Source of the DNA: Candidatus Hydrogenedentota bacterium | Lineage (GTDB): Bacteria > Hydrogenedentota > Hydrogenedentia > Hydrogenedentales > SLHB01 | Length of the DNA stretch: 18,338 bases | Direction of reading: 5' to 3' | NCBI GenBank assembly: GCA_003552485.1 | Contig: PUMX01000066.1 | Span: 1 to 18,338 of the forward strand | Part shown: positions 8,257-15,555 of the stretch, one piece after another | Layout: every line of letters begins with the position of its first letter | Numbering within the stretch: the stretch's first letter is position 1 | The notes under the pieces: generated by a model | Told to the model about the DNA's origin: nothing | The model's input: the letters and a program-made list of their open reading frames with translations, nothing else | Databases searched by the model: none | Position numbers and translations under genes: made by a program

Positions 8257-8862
8257 TTAGTGTCCGCTTCGTATGTCTGACAGTTCCTCGGACGCGTACT
8301 GGATATCCGAAAAGGTCGCGGTGCAACCATCGCCTGTCGGTGATTGCGCTGAGAAACCCGCCTGGACCTGGATCGCCGGACCAAAGGTAAAATACCGCAC
8401 CATATGCCAGAATACGCCATCCGCGGAGTAGTGAAACGCGAAGATGCGCCCGTGACGGTATATCCGCAACAACACGTTGTGGGCCGGAATAACTACGGAA
8501 TTGCAGTCGTCAGATACCCCCTGCGTCACCACAGACACGATCATGGGCTTGTGTTGGGGCGAGTATTCGAAGCATAGTTTGGCCCACTGTTCCTCGTTCG
8601 CATAAAGGAAAAGCACGCCCGCGTCGAAGGTCGCGCCGAACCCGGCGCCTACGCTTGCGCGCAGTGAGAACGTCTCGTGCGGCGGCGCAAACACAGCGGT
8701 AGGAGCGTTGGTGACGGGCGCCGTTCCCGCTGGATCAATGAACCAATCCGTCTTTCCGCCCGCCGTGATACGCAACGTGCCGGGGGGATATACCTCGGCA
8801 TCAGTTGGCGTGTTCAGCCATTTCAGTTCAGCCGGTAACGCCGGCAACGAGACTGAGTCCAC
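8257..8862 (-). CDS. DUF1349 (YesU-like) concanavalin-fold protein
   Basis: Protein of 201 residues with the DUF1349 pattern throughout: LRITAGGKTDWFIDPAG, a central FDAGVLFLYANEEQWAKLC, EYSPQHKPMIVSVVT, GVSDDCNSVV, and the closing FSAQSPTGDGC block. The family has a lectin/glucanase-like jelly-roll fold and is linked to carbohydrate metabolism, but its reaction is not established to my knowledge. The start is uncertain. GTG 8862 follows GAGGGG by about 7 nt and fits the domain edge. An in-frame ATG at 8910 overlaps the upstream glycosidase-like gene by 26 bp and lacks a ribosome binding site. There is no signal peptide, unlike its three upstream neighbours, which suggests a cytoplasmic product. 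It is the last gene of the minus-strand four-gene cluster. Confidence 0.83.
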   Translation of the reverse strand: MDSVSLPALPAELKWLNTPTDAEVYPPGTLRITAGGKTDWFIDPAGTAPVTNAPTAVFAPPHETFSLRASVGAGFGATFDAGVLFLYANEEQWAKLCFEYSPQHKPMIVSVVTQGVSDDCNSVVIPAHNVLLRIYRHGRIFAFHYSADGVFWHMVRYFTFGPAIQVQAGFSAQSPTGDGCTATFSDIQYASEELSDIRSGH

Positions 8863-8884
8863 TCGCCCCCCCTCATTCACCCCG

Positions 8885-9985
8885 TTACGGTATGATGCTT
8901 GGATGCACATCGGATATCGCGATGCGCAGGCTCATGTTTGTCAGCGTATCATAGGTGTGGCAATACAACACGGCCCAAACGCCTCCATACCGGAAGAGCT
9001 GCGGCCGGGCGCGTGAAGTGGTCTCAATCGTAAAGATCGGATTCTCGGGGTTTTCTTCATAAGGCCCCATGAGATCATCAGAGACCGCCAGGCCAATGCC
9101 CGCAGTATCGTCCCACGTTCGTGTTATCGCGGTATACCATTTGCCCTCCCAATACACGGGCCGCGTTTGGGGAATGAGATCGCCGTCGAACTCTTCGACC
9201 TCGTCGAACGGACCACCCGGCGAGTCGCTCACCAACACCACCGCGCTGGATCGCCGATTCTCCCCGGTGCGGTTGGTCCCAGAAACGCGAATGTAGTAAC
9301 GCCCTTCATAATGAATGGCCCATTCCGCATAGACACGGCCTTCCTCCGCCAACTCCTCGTCGGTCGCTTCGATGCGTTCGGGCACGGCGGCGGCATAATC
9401 CGCGATCGTAATGGTGGGTCCGTCTTCGTAGGTCCAGTTTACAAGGTCCGTGCTGTAGGCCGTCCCGAGACCGCGAATGCCAGGATAGTCCCCGTGCGAG
9501 TCGCCAAAATAGACGACCCATTGTTTGTTCGCCTCGTCATACATCATGGCGCGCGGCATCGCGCGAAAGCTTCCTTGCCAATCCTGAACTTCATAAAGCA
9601 CTGGGTTGCCGGCGTAATCCTCCCAATCCACCAGGTTCCGGCTGAACGCAAGGCTTCCGGTCTGATCGCGCGCGCCGTCCTCATACCCTTCGGGAGGTTT
9701 CGAGTTGTAAAGCACGCCCACGCCGCCGGGTATCTCGAACACGCCGCGCGGCTTCACTCGGCGCCCCCACACATCGTCTATACTCAGCACATCGCCCTCG
9801 ACCTTGTGCCAGGCGGCGGGGTTAAAGGGTGGCTCGCTCATGCTTCCGGGACCGCTGTGGCCGGGGCCCACGAAAGCGTGCGCCTCGGGCAAACCGGCCC
9901 AACAAAGTCCCGCGAGGCCAACCATTGCTACGACCGTGAATACAACCTCTTTGGGCCCTATGCAGTTCCCTGTAGCCATCCTCAT
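8885..9985 (-). CDS. Secreted GH43/GH32-like five-bladed propeller, glycosidase-like
   Basis: Exported protein of 366 residues from the glycosidase clan that includes GH43, GH32, GH68 and GH117. A signal peptide is visible (VVFTVVAMVGLAGLCWAGL, cleavage probable after PEAHA). Propeller-blade sequences recur: GSLAFSRNLVDWEDYAGNPV, AMMYDEANKQWVVYFGDSHG, LGTAYSTDLVNWTYEDG, IHYEGRYYIRVSGTNRTG, and VYWEGKWYTAITRTW. I cannot assign the three catalytic acids with confidence, so the family number and substrate stay open. The ATG at 9985 has AAGGAGG 8 nt upstream, the strongest ribosome binding site of this cluster. It lies 73 bp after the metallophosphoesterase gene and just upstream of, or overlapping, the DUF1349 gene. 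Non-catalytic sugar binding is an alternative. Confidence 0.8.
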   Translation of the reverse strand: MRMATGNCIGPKEVVFTVVAMVGLAGLCWAGLPEAHAFVGPGHSGPGSMSEPPFNPAAWHKVEGDVLSIDDVWGRRVKPRGVFEIPGGVGVLYNSKPPEGYEDGARDQTGSLAFSRNLVDWEDYAGNPVLYEVQDWQGSFRAMPRAMMYDEANKQWVVYFGDSHGDYPGIRGLGTAYSTDLVNWTYEDGPTITIADYAAAVPERIEATDEELAEEGRVYAEWAIHYEGRYYIRVSGTNRTGENRRSSAVVLVSDSPGGPFDEVEEFDGDLIPQTRPVYWEGKWYTAITRTWDDTAGIGLAVSDDLMGPYEENPENPIFTIETTSRARPQLFRYGGVWAVLYCHTYDTLTNMSLRIAISDVHPSIIP

Positions 9986-10058
9986 TCACTGAGCCTCCTT
10001 GATGCATTGACTGCGAAATACAAGAGACGCGCGGCGCTATCTGAACAAAGGCTTCGCG

Positions 10059-10994
10059 TCACAACTCCGGCAAAACCTTGTCTTCCTGGCGCCGGTAACC
10101 CTCGATGCGCATAGACGTGTCTTCGTAGACGGATAACAGCGCGTAGGCGCTGTTGTCAGGCGCGGGCCCTTCCACCATCGCCACTTGCGTACAGTAATGA
10201 ATGCCGTTGACCTCGGCGTAGTCTTGGCTATGACTATGCCCCTGGAACACGGCGAGCACGTTGCCCGCCTCCTCCATGACCGCGCGCACATCCGCCGCAT
10301 TGCGCACGCTGTAGTTACCGGCATCGTCCAGCCGCTGATGAGCAAGGATAATCGCCGGTCCATCGTGCGCCGCGAGTTCGGATTCAAGCCAGCCGATTTG
10401 TTCGGCGAGAATGTTAGCGTCGGTCCAATCGAAATTGCGCCGGCCATAGGGCTCGCCGTCCTCGCGAAAACACGAGTCCACGGCAATGAAGCGGAACCCC
10501 TTTGCATCAAAACAGTAATGCTCGGCGTCCATAGGCGTTCCAGCCAGAAACTCATTCTTCGTGAGCCCATCGACGCAGTGATTGCCAAGGACGTAGTGGC
10601 GTGTGCAGGCAAGCCGGCTGAACACTTCTTCGATAGCGTTCAAGTGCCGCAGCTCTTCCTCGACGGTCTCCCCCGCATCAATGAGATCGCCAAGATGTAC
10701 GGCGAAATCAGGCGGGTCCTCGTTGAAAACGTCTATGGCCTCGCTCAGCTTATCAAGGCTATCGCGATAGTAGCGATTGATGCGCGTGGATTTGTCGGCG
10801 TAATGCACATCCGTCACAAGCCCAACGCGCAACGTCGGTTCGATCTGCGGCTCGGCCGCTTGCAACCGGGGTCCCGCGGCAAGCCCGCCCAATACCAGCG
10901 CGGTCCCCTGAAGGAATGCGCGACGCGAAAGATACGCGGCCCCTTGAGGCCCGGCTACAGGCGGCGAGTATGTACATTCTTCACGTGGTGACAT
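10059..10994 (-). CDS. Tat-exported calcineurin-like metallophosphoesterase, ADPRM-like
   Basis: Binuclear-metal phosphoesterase of 311 residues with a twin-arginine leader (S23-R24-R25-A-F-L, then a hydrophobic stretch to RLQAAE). Metal motifs are in order: D62-x-H64, G102-D103 in GDLIDAG, G137-N138-H139, H219 in LAHQR, and G252-H-S-H255. The segments DVHYADK, NRYYRDSLDKLSEAI, FN and GDLID closely follow the pattern of Mn-dependent ADP-ribose/CDP-alcohol diphosphatase (ADPRM), so a diphosphate such as a CDP-alcohol or ADP-ribose is a reasonable substrate guess. I start it at ATG 10994 (GGAG 9 nt upstream). A longer frame from 11087 would run into the GDPD gene and bury the Tat motif. Tat export implies a folded, metal-loaded enzyme in the periplasm. 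It lies between the GDPD and the glycosidase-like gene. Confidence 0.88.
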   Translation of the reverse strand: MSPREECTYSPPVAGPQGAAYLSRRAFLQGTALVLGGLAAGPRLQAAEPQIEPTLRVGLVTDVHYADKSTRINRYYRDSLDKLSEAIDVFNEDPPDFAVHLGDLIDAGETVEEELRHLNAIEEVFSRLACTRHYVLGNHCVDGLTKNEFLAGTPMDAEHYCFDAKGFRFIAVDSCFREDGEPYGRRNFDWTDANILAEQIGWLESELAAHDGPAIILAHQRLDDAGNYSVRNAADVRAVMEEAGNVLAVFQGHSHSQDYAEVNGIHYCTQVAMVEGPAPDNSAYALLSVYEDTSMRIEGYRRQEDKVLPEL

Positions 10995-11037
10995 GCGTAT
11001 TGGCTCCGTCTTGGTTACATCCCTAAGAAAGGCGTGC

Positions 11038-11868
11038 TCACTCCTCAATGGCTTCACATACATCGAGAGGCTCGACGCCGAACTCACGCATGACTTCGAG
11101 TCCCAAATCGAGATCGTCAGTCAGAATATAGTCTACGCCGCCTTCCGCGAGCGCGCGCATCATATCGGGATCCTCGGTGCCGAAGAAATTCACACGCACG
11201 CCCCCTTCGTGAAGCCGGGCAACGTCTTCGGCGAGACCCTCGATACCTTCACGTCGATGCAATTGAATGAATTCGTAACCCCATTCGATGGTTTCGTCGA
11301 TGTACCGTTCCCGATCGCCCCGACGCCGCTGCATGTTGCCTATCATGATATCCGGCACAACCGCCCGCGCTTCCTCCGCCTGCTCGCGTGAGCAAGCCAA
11401 GAAGGCCTGATCGAGCCGCCCCATCTCCTCGATGAGTTGCGCGCTCTTCGCGCCCAGTCTCTCGCCGCGCTTCAAGTGAACGTTAACGAAAATGCCCTCC
11501 GGTATAACTTCGAGAACCTCGCGCATAGTGGGGACTTTCTCACCGGCGAATTCCGGATCAAACCAGCTTCCCGCATCCAGTTCGCGGATCTCATCAAGGG
11601 TCATCTCCGTTACCTCACCACTGCCATCCGTGGTGCGATCCACCGTGCGATCATGAATCACCACCAATTCGTCGTCCTTCGTGACGTATACGTCAAACTC
11701 AATCTGGTGCGCCCCTTTTTCGACGGCGGAGATGATGGCGGGCAGCGTATTCTCCGGCGCATTCGCCATGTCCCCGCGATGGGCGCAAATGTGCGTGGCC
11801 TCGCCTGGGGCCGGATACATGCCGGCGCTGAAACCCATCAGTGCAATAACAAGAAGCGTATGCGCCAT
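11038..11868 (-). CDS. Glycerophosphodiester phosphodiesterase family protein
   Basis: GDPD-family TIM-barrel enzyme of 276 residues, which would hydrolyse glycerophosphodiesters to glycerol 3-phosphate plus an alcohol. Core residues are present: H30-R31-G32, E39-N40-T41 in APENT, E57-x-D59, H72-D73 and the following DRTTDGSG. The later strand that normally reads IEIK or similar is NVHLK here, so H131 stands where a metal-ligand Glu is usual, while K133 is kept. A short hydrophobic N-terminus (TLLVIALMGFSAGM) suggests export. ATG 11868 has AAGGA about 9 nt upstream. It is the first gene of the minus-strand cluster, behind a candidate promoter at 11951-11980. The next gene, the ADPRM-like phosphoesterase, begins 43 bp downstream. 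Substrate is inferred from family only. Confidence 0.9.
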   Translation of the reverse strand: MAHTLLVIALMGFSAGMYPAPGEATHICAHRGDMANAPENTLPAIISAVEKGAHQIEFDVYVTKDDELVVIHDRTVDRTTDGSGEVTEMTLDEIRELDAGSWFDPEFAGEKVPTMREVLEVIPEGIFVNVHLKRGERLGAKSAQLIEEMGRLDQAFLACSREQAEEARAVVPDIMIGNMQRRRGDRERYIDETIEWGYEFIQLHRREGIEGLAEDVARLHEGGVRVNFFGTEDPDMMRALAEGGVDYILTDDLDLGLEVMREFGVEPLDVCEAIEE

Positions 11869-11910
11869 TCCGAAAAATCCTTATGTAGCTGCTTCATCCC
11901 AACGTCTATC

Positions 11911-11925
11911 GGCGCGGAACGCGCC
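11911..11925 (-). other. Hairpin in the leader of the GDPD cluster
   Basis: GGCGCG-3 nt-CGCGCC is a perfect 6 bp stem with a 3 nt loop. It lies between the candidate promoter (11951-11980) and the GDPD start at 11868, so it would fold in the 5' untranslated region. It has no T-tract on either side. A role in RNA stability or in binding a regulator is speculative. Confidence 0.3.
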
Positions 11926-11950
11926 TCAATCCTTCACACAACGCCACTCA

Positions 11951-11980
11951 ATCATAAGGGGGGCTTTCCAGCGCAATCAA
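11951..11980 (-). promoter_or_regulatory. Candidate sigma-70 type promoter of the GDPD cluster
   Basis: On the minus strand TTGATT (11975-11980) and TATGAT (11951-11956) are separated by 18 bp. They match the -35 and -10 consensus in 4/6 and 5/6 positions. Transcription would start about 75 bp before the GDPD ATG. Confidence 0.42.
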
Positions 11981-12209
11981 CCCCACCGCCGTGCAATCTG
12001 GGGCAGAATGCGTTTGTTTGCGGGAAACCCGTCGGACCGCTAGCGCCACTTGCGCCAAACTCAGCTCTTGCGCGTACGGCGCGCGTACCGGCAAGACCGC
12101 TATCCGGCGATGCCCTAAGAATTCATTGATGAACGCTTGTTTCTCCAATTGCGGCCAGACCGCATGGCTCGTTTTGAAAACAATCTTGTCGAATTCACGC
12201 TGACTATTC

Positions 12210-12239
12210 TTGCAAATGCCGAGACACCCGTCATATAGT
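12210..12239 (+). promoter_or_regulatory. Candidate promoter of the first Gfo/Idh/MocA gene
   Basis: TTGCAA (12210-12215) and TATAGT (12234-12239) are spaced by 18 bp on the plus strand. Transcription would begin about 155 bp before ATG 12403. The long leader is GC-rich and could hold control elements, though I see no known riboswitch pattern. Confidence 0.35.
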
Positions 12240-12402
12240 TTCGTACATGGCTGTCGGTTGGTATGCGCAAGCCGGGGTAGCGGCGCCAGCGTGAAGGCCA
12301 AGGGTTTTCACTGCGTACTGTGTCTGGAAAAATGGATTGGACTGTTCAGGGGAGACGCAACGCAACCGTGTTCATGGGTTTAGCAAAGAGAGGATAAGGG
12401 TT

Positions 12403-13773
12403 ATGTCTATCAAGACCACACGCCGCACCTTCATGAAGCAGGCCGCCGCCGCAAGCGCGATGGGACCATTCATTCTGTCCCGCAAAGCGCGGGGCCAGCG
12501 AAGCAACGGCAAGCTGCGGCACGCGTCTATTGGCGTGGGCGGCCAAATGGGCGACCGCGATTTGATCCGTCTGGCCGAACACGAAGACATCGAGATCGTA
12601 GCGTTATGTGACGTCGACGATAACTTTCTGAACGAGGCGGCCGAGGGATTCCCCGAGGCGCGTTTATACAACGACTGGCGCGTCTTGCTCGAGGAAGAGG
12701 CCGACAACATCGATTCGATCAACGCCGCGGTCCCCAATCACATGCATGCCCCCATTTCGATCACGGCGATGCGGCTTGGCAAACATGTTTACTGCCAGAA
12801 GCCGCTGACACACAGCATGCACGAGGCCCGCGTCATGGCGGAGGAAGCGGGGCGCAGGCCCGACCAGATCACGCAGATGGGCGTGCAAACGCATAATCAC
12901 CCTGCGTACCGCAATTTTTCCGCGATGCTCCAGGCAGGCGTGTTTGGCAAGATCAAAGAAGTGCACTCGTGGGACCTGGTCCGCTGGCATTACACCGGCG
13001 ATTTCAGCGATCCGCCGACCGAGCGCCAACCCGAGACCGGCATTGATCCGCCGGACTACTTGCATTGGGACCTGTATCTAGGCGTGGCGCCGGAGCGCCC
13101 GTTCAACGAAGAGCTCTACCACATCCGCATGTGGCGGCGCTGGCATGATTTCGGCGGCGGCGCGCGTGGAGACATGGCGGGACATATGCTGGACGTGCCG
13201 TTTCATGCCCTTGAGCTCACCCAGCCCAAGTGGATCATGAGTTACAAGAGCCCGCCTTACGAGGACACGTTCTCGCCCGACAACATGTGCGTCCATCGTT
13301 TTCCCGAAACGCCCTACACGGATGGCGATATCGACTACTATTGGCACGACACCTGTGAAATTGACACCACCGATTGGCCCGTGGACAACGATGATTTGCC
13401 GGGCAACGGTTCCATGCTGATTTGCGACAAAGGGTTCATCTTGCTGCCGCACGTCGACGATCCCCAGTTCTTCCCCGAAGAAGAATTCGAAGGCGCCGTG
13501 CAGGAGTATGTCGATAGCGAAGGCCGCATGGAAGGGGTCAACCACTATCACGAGTTCGTCGACGCCTGTCTCGGCCGAACCGAAACAAGCACGCCCTTCT
13601 GTTACTCGGGGAACATGACCGAGACCGTGCTAATCGGCAACATCGCGAACCGGTTCCCCGAGGAACGGCTCGAATGGGATCCCGTGGCGTTCGAGTTCCC
13701 CAACAAGCCAGAGGCAAACCAGTACCTGAGCCGCCCATATCGCGACGGCTGGCATATCAGGGGGCTTGGCTAA
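12403..13773 (+). CDS. Tat-exported Gfo/Idh/MocA family oxidoreductase, copy 1
   Basis: NAD(P)-dependent sugar or cyclitol oxidoreductase fold of 456 residues, exported folded through Tat. The leader has T6-R7-R8-T-F-M and an Ala-rich core, with a possible cleavage site after KARG (residue 31). The Rossmann domain opens with IGVGGQMG (G44, G46, G50), and D70 after the second strand (VALCDVD) would contact the cofactor. The usual EKP motif reads CQKPLTHS, with K133 as the likely catalytic lysine. In the C-terminal domain DFGGGARGDMAGHMLD gives D257 and H261, typical of Planctomycete-type members. ATG 12403 is preceded by GAGAGGA. A longer frame from 12337 would place 22 residues ahead of the Tat motif and is rejected. 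Some exported relatives (GH109) use NAD+ for glycoside cleavage, so a glycosidase role is possible. Its near twin starts 320 bp downstream. Confidence 0.95.
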   Translation: MSIKTTRRTFMKQAAAASAMGPFILSRKARGQRSNGKLRHASIGVGGQMGDRDLIRLAEHEDIEIVALCDVDDNFLNEAAEGFPEARLYNDWRVLLEEEADNIDSINAAVPNHMHAPISITAMRLGKHVYCQKPLTHSMHEARVMAEEAGRRPDQITQMGVQTHNHPAYRNFSAMLQAGVFGKIKEVHSWDLVRWHYTGDFSDPPTERQPETGIDPPDYLHWDLYLGVAPERPFNEELYHIRMWRRWHDFGGGARGDMAGHMLDVPFHALELTQPKWIMSYKSPPYEDTFSPDNMCVHRFPETPYTDGDIDYYWHDTCEIDTTDWPVDNDDLPGNGSMLICDKGFILLPHVDDPQFFPEEEFEGAVQEYVDSEGRMEGVNHYHEFVDACLGRTETSTPFCYSGNMTETVLIGNIANRFPEERLEWDPVAFEFPNKPEANQYLSRPYRDGWHIRGLG

Positions 13774-13787
13774 TCTCACGTGAATCA

Positions 13788-13823
13788 ACCCGGTTCATGT
13801 CCCAGACGGGGCATGAACCGGGT
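13788..13823 (+). terminator. Strong 12 bp-stem hairpin after oxidoreductase copy 1
   Basis: ACCCGGTTCATG (13788-13799) pairs perfectly with CATGAACCGGGT (13812-13823). Inside it, a T-G wobble and CCC/GGG extend the stem to about 16 pairs around an AGAC loop. It begins 14 bp after the stop codon. There is no immediate T-tract (TTCTTTTT comes about 17 bp later), so it may end transcription with Rho or protect the mRNA 3' end. Confidence 0.55.
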
Positions 13824-13962
13824 CGCGCAGCGTAGCAACGGTTCTTTTTGAGCGTTATGACAGGTTGCGAGTTCGCCAGAGAGAGACCGGAACCGTCTGA
13901 ATTTGGCGTCTGCCTTGTTACTCGCCGCTGAGATCACGTGTGCGCGCTGTTCAGCGATACCA

Positions 13963-14001
13963 GTGAAGTCCGTCGTTGGATGGTGTGTGAAGTCCGTCGT
14001 T
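13963..14001 (+). repeat. Two direct copies of GTGAAGTCCGTCGTT, 24 bp period
   Basis: Identical 15-mers occur at 13963-13977 and 13987-14001, separated by 9 bp, about 90 bp before the start of oxidoreductase copy 2. The 24 bp period is a little over two helical turns, as for paired operator sites on roughly the same face of DNA. No third copy is visible in the gap. A binding role is inference. Confidence 0.6.
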
Positions 14002-14093
14002 CTTTGCGCCGCATAAGACACGCCGGCCGGTCCCGATCCTCATGGCTGTAGGCCTATGAGAGCAACGGGTAAACCGACGAAGGAGATCTTGTC

Positions 14094-15464
14094 ATGGCAA
14101 TGAAGACAACACGGCGCACTTTCATGAAACAGGCGGCCGCGGCTAGCGCCATGGGGCCGTTCATTCTCTCCCGTAAGGCGCGGGGCCAGCGAAGTAACGG
14201 GAAGTTGCGGCATGCATCCATTGGCGTAGGCGGTCAGATGGGCGACCGCGATTTGATCCGAATCGCGGATCATCCCGATGTCGAGATCGTAGCGTTATGC
14301 GACGTTGATGAACAGTTTCTGAACGAGGCGGCGGAAGGTTTCCCTGAGGCGCGGTTGTACAGGGACTGGCGCGTTCTGCTCGAGGAAGAAGCTGACAACA
14401 TCGATTCCATCAACGCCACCGTGCCAAACCACATGCACGCGCCCATATCGATGACGGCGATGCGGCTGAATAAGCACGTCTATTGCCAGAAACCGCTCAC
14501 GCACAGCATGCACGAGGCGCGCGTCATCGCCGAAGAAGCCGAGCGCAGACCCCATCTGGTGACGCAAATGGGCGTGCAAAGCCACAACCATCCCGAGTAC
14601 CGCAATCTCTCGGCAATGATCCGCGCCGGTGTTTTGGGCACAATCAAGGAGGTCCACTGCTGGGACCTTATTCGCTGGCATTACACCGGCGATTTCAGCG
14701 ATCCGCCCACCGAGCGCCAGCCCGAGACCGGCATCGATCCGCCCGAGCATCTGGATTGGGACCTGTACCTGGGCGTGGCGCCCGAACGGCCCTACAATGA
14801 GGAGCTTTATCACATCCGCATGTGGCGGCGTTGGCATGACTTCGGCGGCGGCGTGCGCGGCGATGTGTGCGGCCACATGATTGACCTTCCGTTTCACGGG
14901 CTCGAACTCACCCAACCCAAGTGGTTGATGAGTTACAAGACGCCCCCTTACGAGGACACATTCTCGCCCGACAACACGTGCGTGCACCGCTTCCCTCAGA
15001 CCGCATATACGGATGGGGACATTGATGTCTACTGGCACGACACCTGCGAGATTGACACCAGCGATTGGCCGGTGGACAATGACGACCTGCCCGGCAACGG
15101 TTCGATGCTCATCACGGACAAGGGCTTCGTCCTCGTTCCCCATGTGCGGCCGCCACAGTATTTCCCCGAAGAAGCTTTTGCCGACGCGGTGCAGGAGTAC
15201 AAGGAAAGCGAAGAGTGGCTTCCCGAGATCAATCATTACCATGAGTATGTCGATGCGTGTCTTGGCCGTGGCGAAACGAGCACGCCCTTCGGGTATTCCG
15301 GCAACATGACGGAGACGATCCTGATCGGCAACATCGCGAATCGCTTCCCCGGCGAACGTCTCGAGTGGGATCCCGTGGCGTTCGAGTTCACCAATAAGCC
15401 CGAGGCAAATCAGTATCTTAGCCGGCCGTACCGTGACGGTTGGCATATCAGAGGCCTCGGCTAA
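14094..15464 (+). CDS. Tat-exported Gfo/Idh/MocA family oxidoreductase, copy 2
   Basis: Same length (456 residues) and same architecture as the preceding copy: Tat motif T6-R7-R8-T-F-M, IGVGGQMG nucleotide-binding loop, CQKPLTHS with K133, and DFGGGVRGDVCGHMID with D257 and H261. By hand count about 66 of 456 residues differ, roughly 85% identity, without a gap. Differences cluster at about residues 150-180 and 350-395. The leader, the cofactor loop and the last 20 or so residues are almost unchanged. Many codons differ only at third positions, so the duplication is not recent and the protein has been under constraint. ATG 14094 has AAGGAG 8 nt upstream. The PL10-like pectate lyase gene follows after 91 bp, so this copy may work with it. 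Substrate specificity may differ from copy 1. Confidence 0.95.
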   Translation: MAMKTTRRTFMKQAAAASAMGPFILSRKARGQRSNGKLRHASIGVGGQMGDRDLIRIADHPDVEIVALCDVDEQFLNEAAEGFPEARLYRDWRVLLEEEADNIDSINATVPNHMHAPISMTAMRLNKHVYCQKPLTHSMHEARVIAEEAERRPHLVTQMGVQSHNHPEYRNLSAMIRAGVLGTIKEVHCWDLIRWHYTGDFSDPPTERQPETGIDPPEHLDWDLYLGVAPERPYNEELYHIRMWRRWHDFGGGVRGDVCGHMIDLPFHGLELTQPKWLMSYKTPPYEDTFSPDNTCVHRFPQTAYTDGDIDVYWHDTCEIDTSDWPVDNDDLPGNGSMLITDKGFVLVPHVRPPQYFPEEAFADAVQEYKESEEWLPEINHYHEYVDACLGRGETSTPFGYSGNMTETILIGNIANRFPGERLEWDPVAFEFTNKPEANQYLSRPYRDGWHIRGLG

Positions 15465-15555
15465 ACCATGGACTACCGGCGCCGGTTCACGCTACGATTA
15501 TCGAATCATTGGCGTGGGCCGGCGCCCCCGTTTTAGTTGAGGAGAGCTTGGCAGT

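Larger units (their letters stand above)
11869..12402. other. 534 bp divergent intergenic region without a convincing gene
   Basis: This gap separates the minus-strand GDPD cluster from the plus-strand oxidoreductase genes. It carries candidate promoters facing each way (11951-11980 minus, 12210-12239 plus) and a leader hairpin. It also has a GC-rich stretch near 12070-12095 with a tandem GCGCGTAC motif. One minus-strand frame (11948-12301, 117 codons) is open but begins at TTG, has no ATG, no recognisable motif and no ribosome binding site, so I do not call it a gene. A decayed gene remnant cannot be excluded. Confidence 0.5.
13774..14093. other. 320 bp gap between the two oxidoreductase paralogs
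   Basis: No gene is supported here. The gap holds the 13788-13823 hairpin, then a 15 bp direct repeat at 13963-14001, then a ribosome binding site for copy 2 (AAGGAG, 8 nt before ATG 14094). I see no clear -35/-10 pair. The sequence upstream of copy 2 does not resemble that upstream of copy 1. Confidence 0.5.

Noticed and set aside
9167..10114. 315-codon open frame on the plus strand
   Set aside because: Antisense to the GH43/GH32-like gene, which has a signal peptide, blade motifs and a strong ribosome binding site.
10995..11087. N-terminal extension of the metallophosphoesterase overlapping the GDPD gene
   Set aside because: ATG 10994 has a GGAG site and leaves the Tat motif near the N-terminus; the extension adds 31 residues without support and overlaps the GDPD coding sequence by 50 bp.
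11948..12301. 117-codon minus-strand frame in the divergent gap
   Set aside because: It starts at TTG, has no internal ATG, no ribosome binding site and no motif I recognise. It also overlaps candidate promoters. Kept only as a possible remnant.
13963..14001. CRISPR-like array
   Set aside because: Only two 15 bp copies with a 9 bp spacer; repeat and spacer are too short and no cas gene is near.
14295..15446. 383-codon open frame on the minus strand
   Set aside because: Antisense to oxidoreductase copy 2. A related antisense frame also runs opposite copy 1 but is broken into pieces, as expected of a shadow rather than a conserved gene.
15475..15486. Palindrome ACCGGCGCCGGT before the pectate lyase gene
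   Set aside because: A short GC palindrome is likely by chance in this composition, and there is no second copy or adjacent element to support a function.
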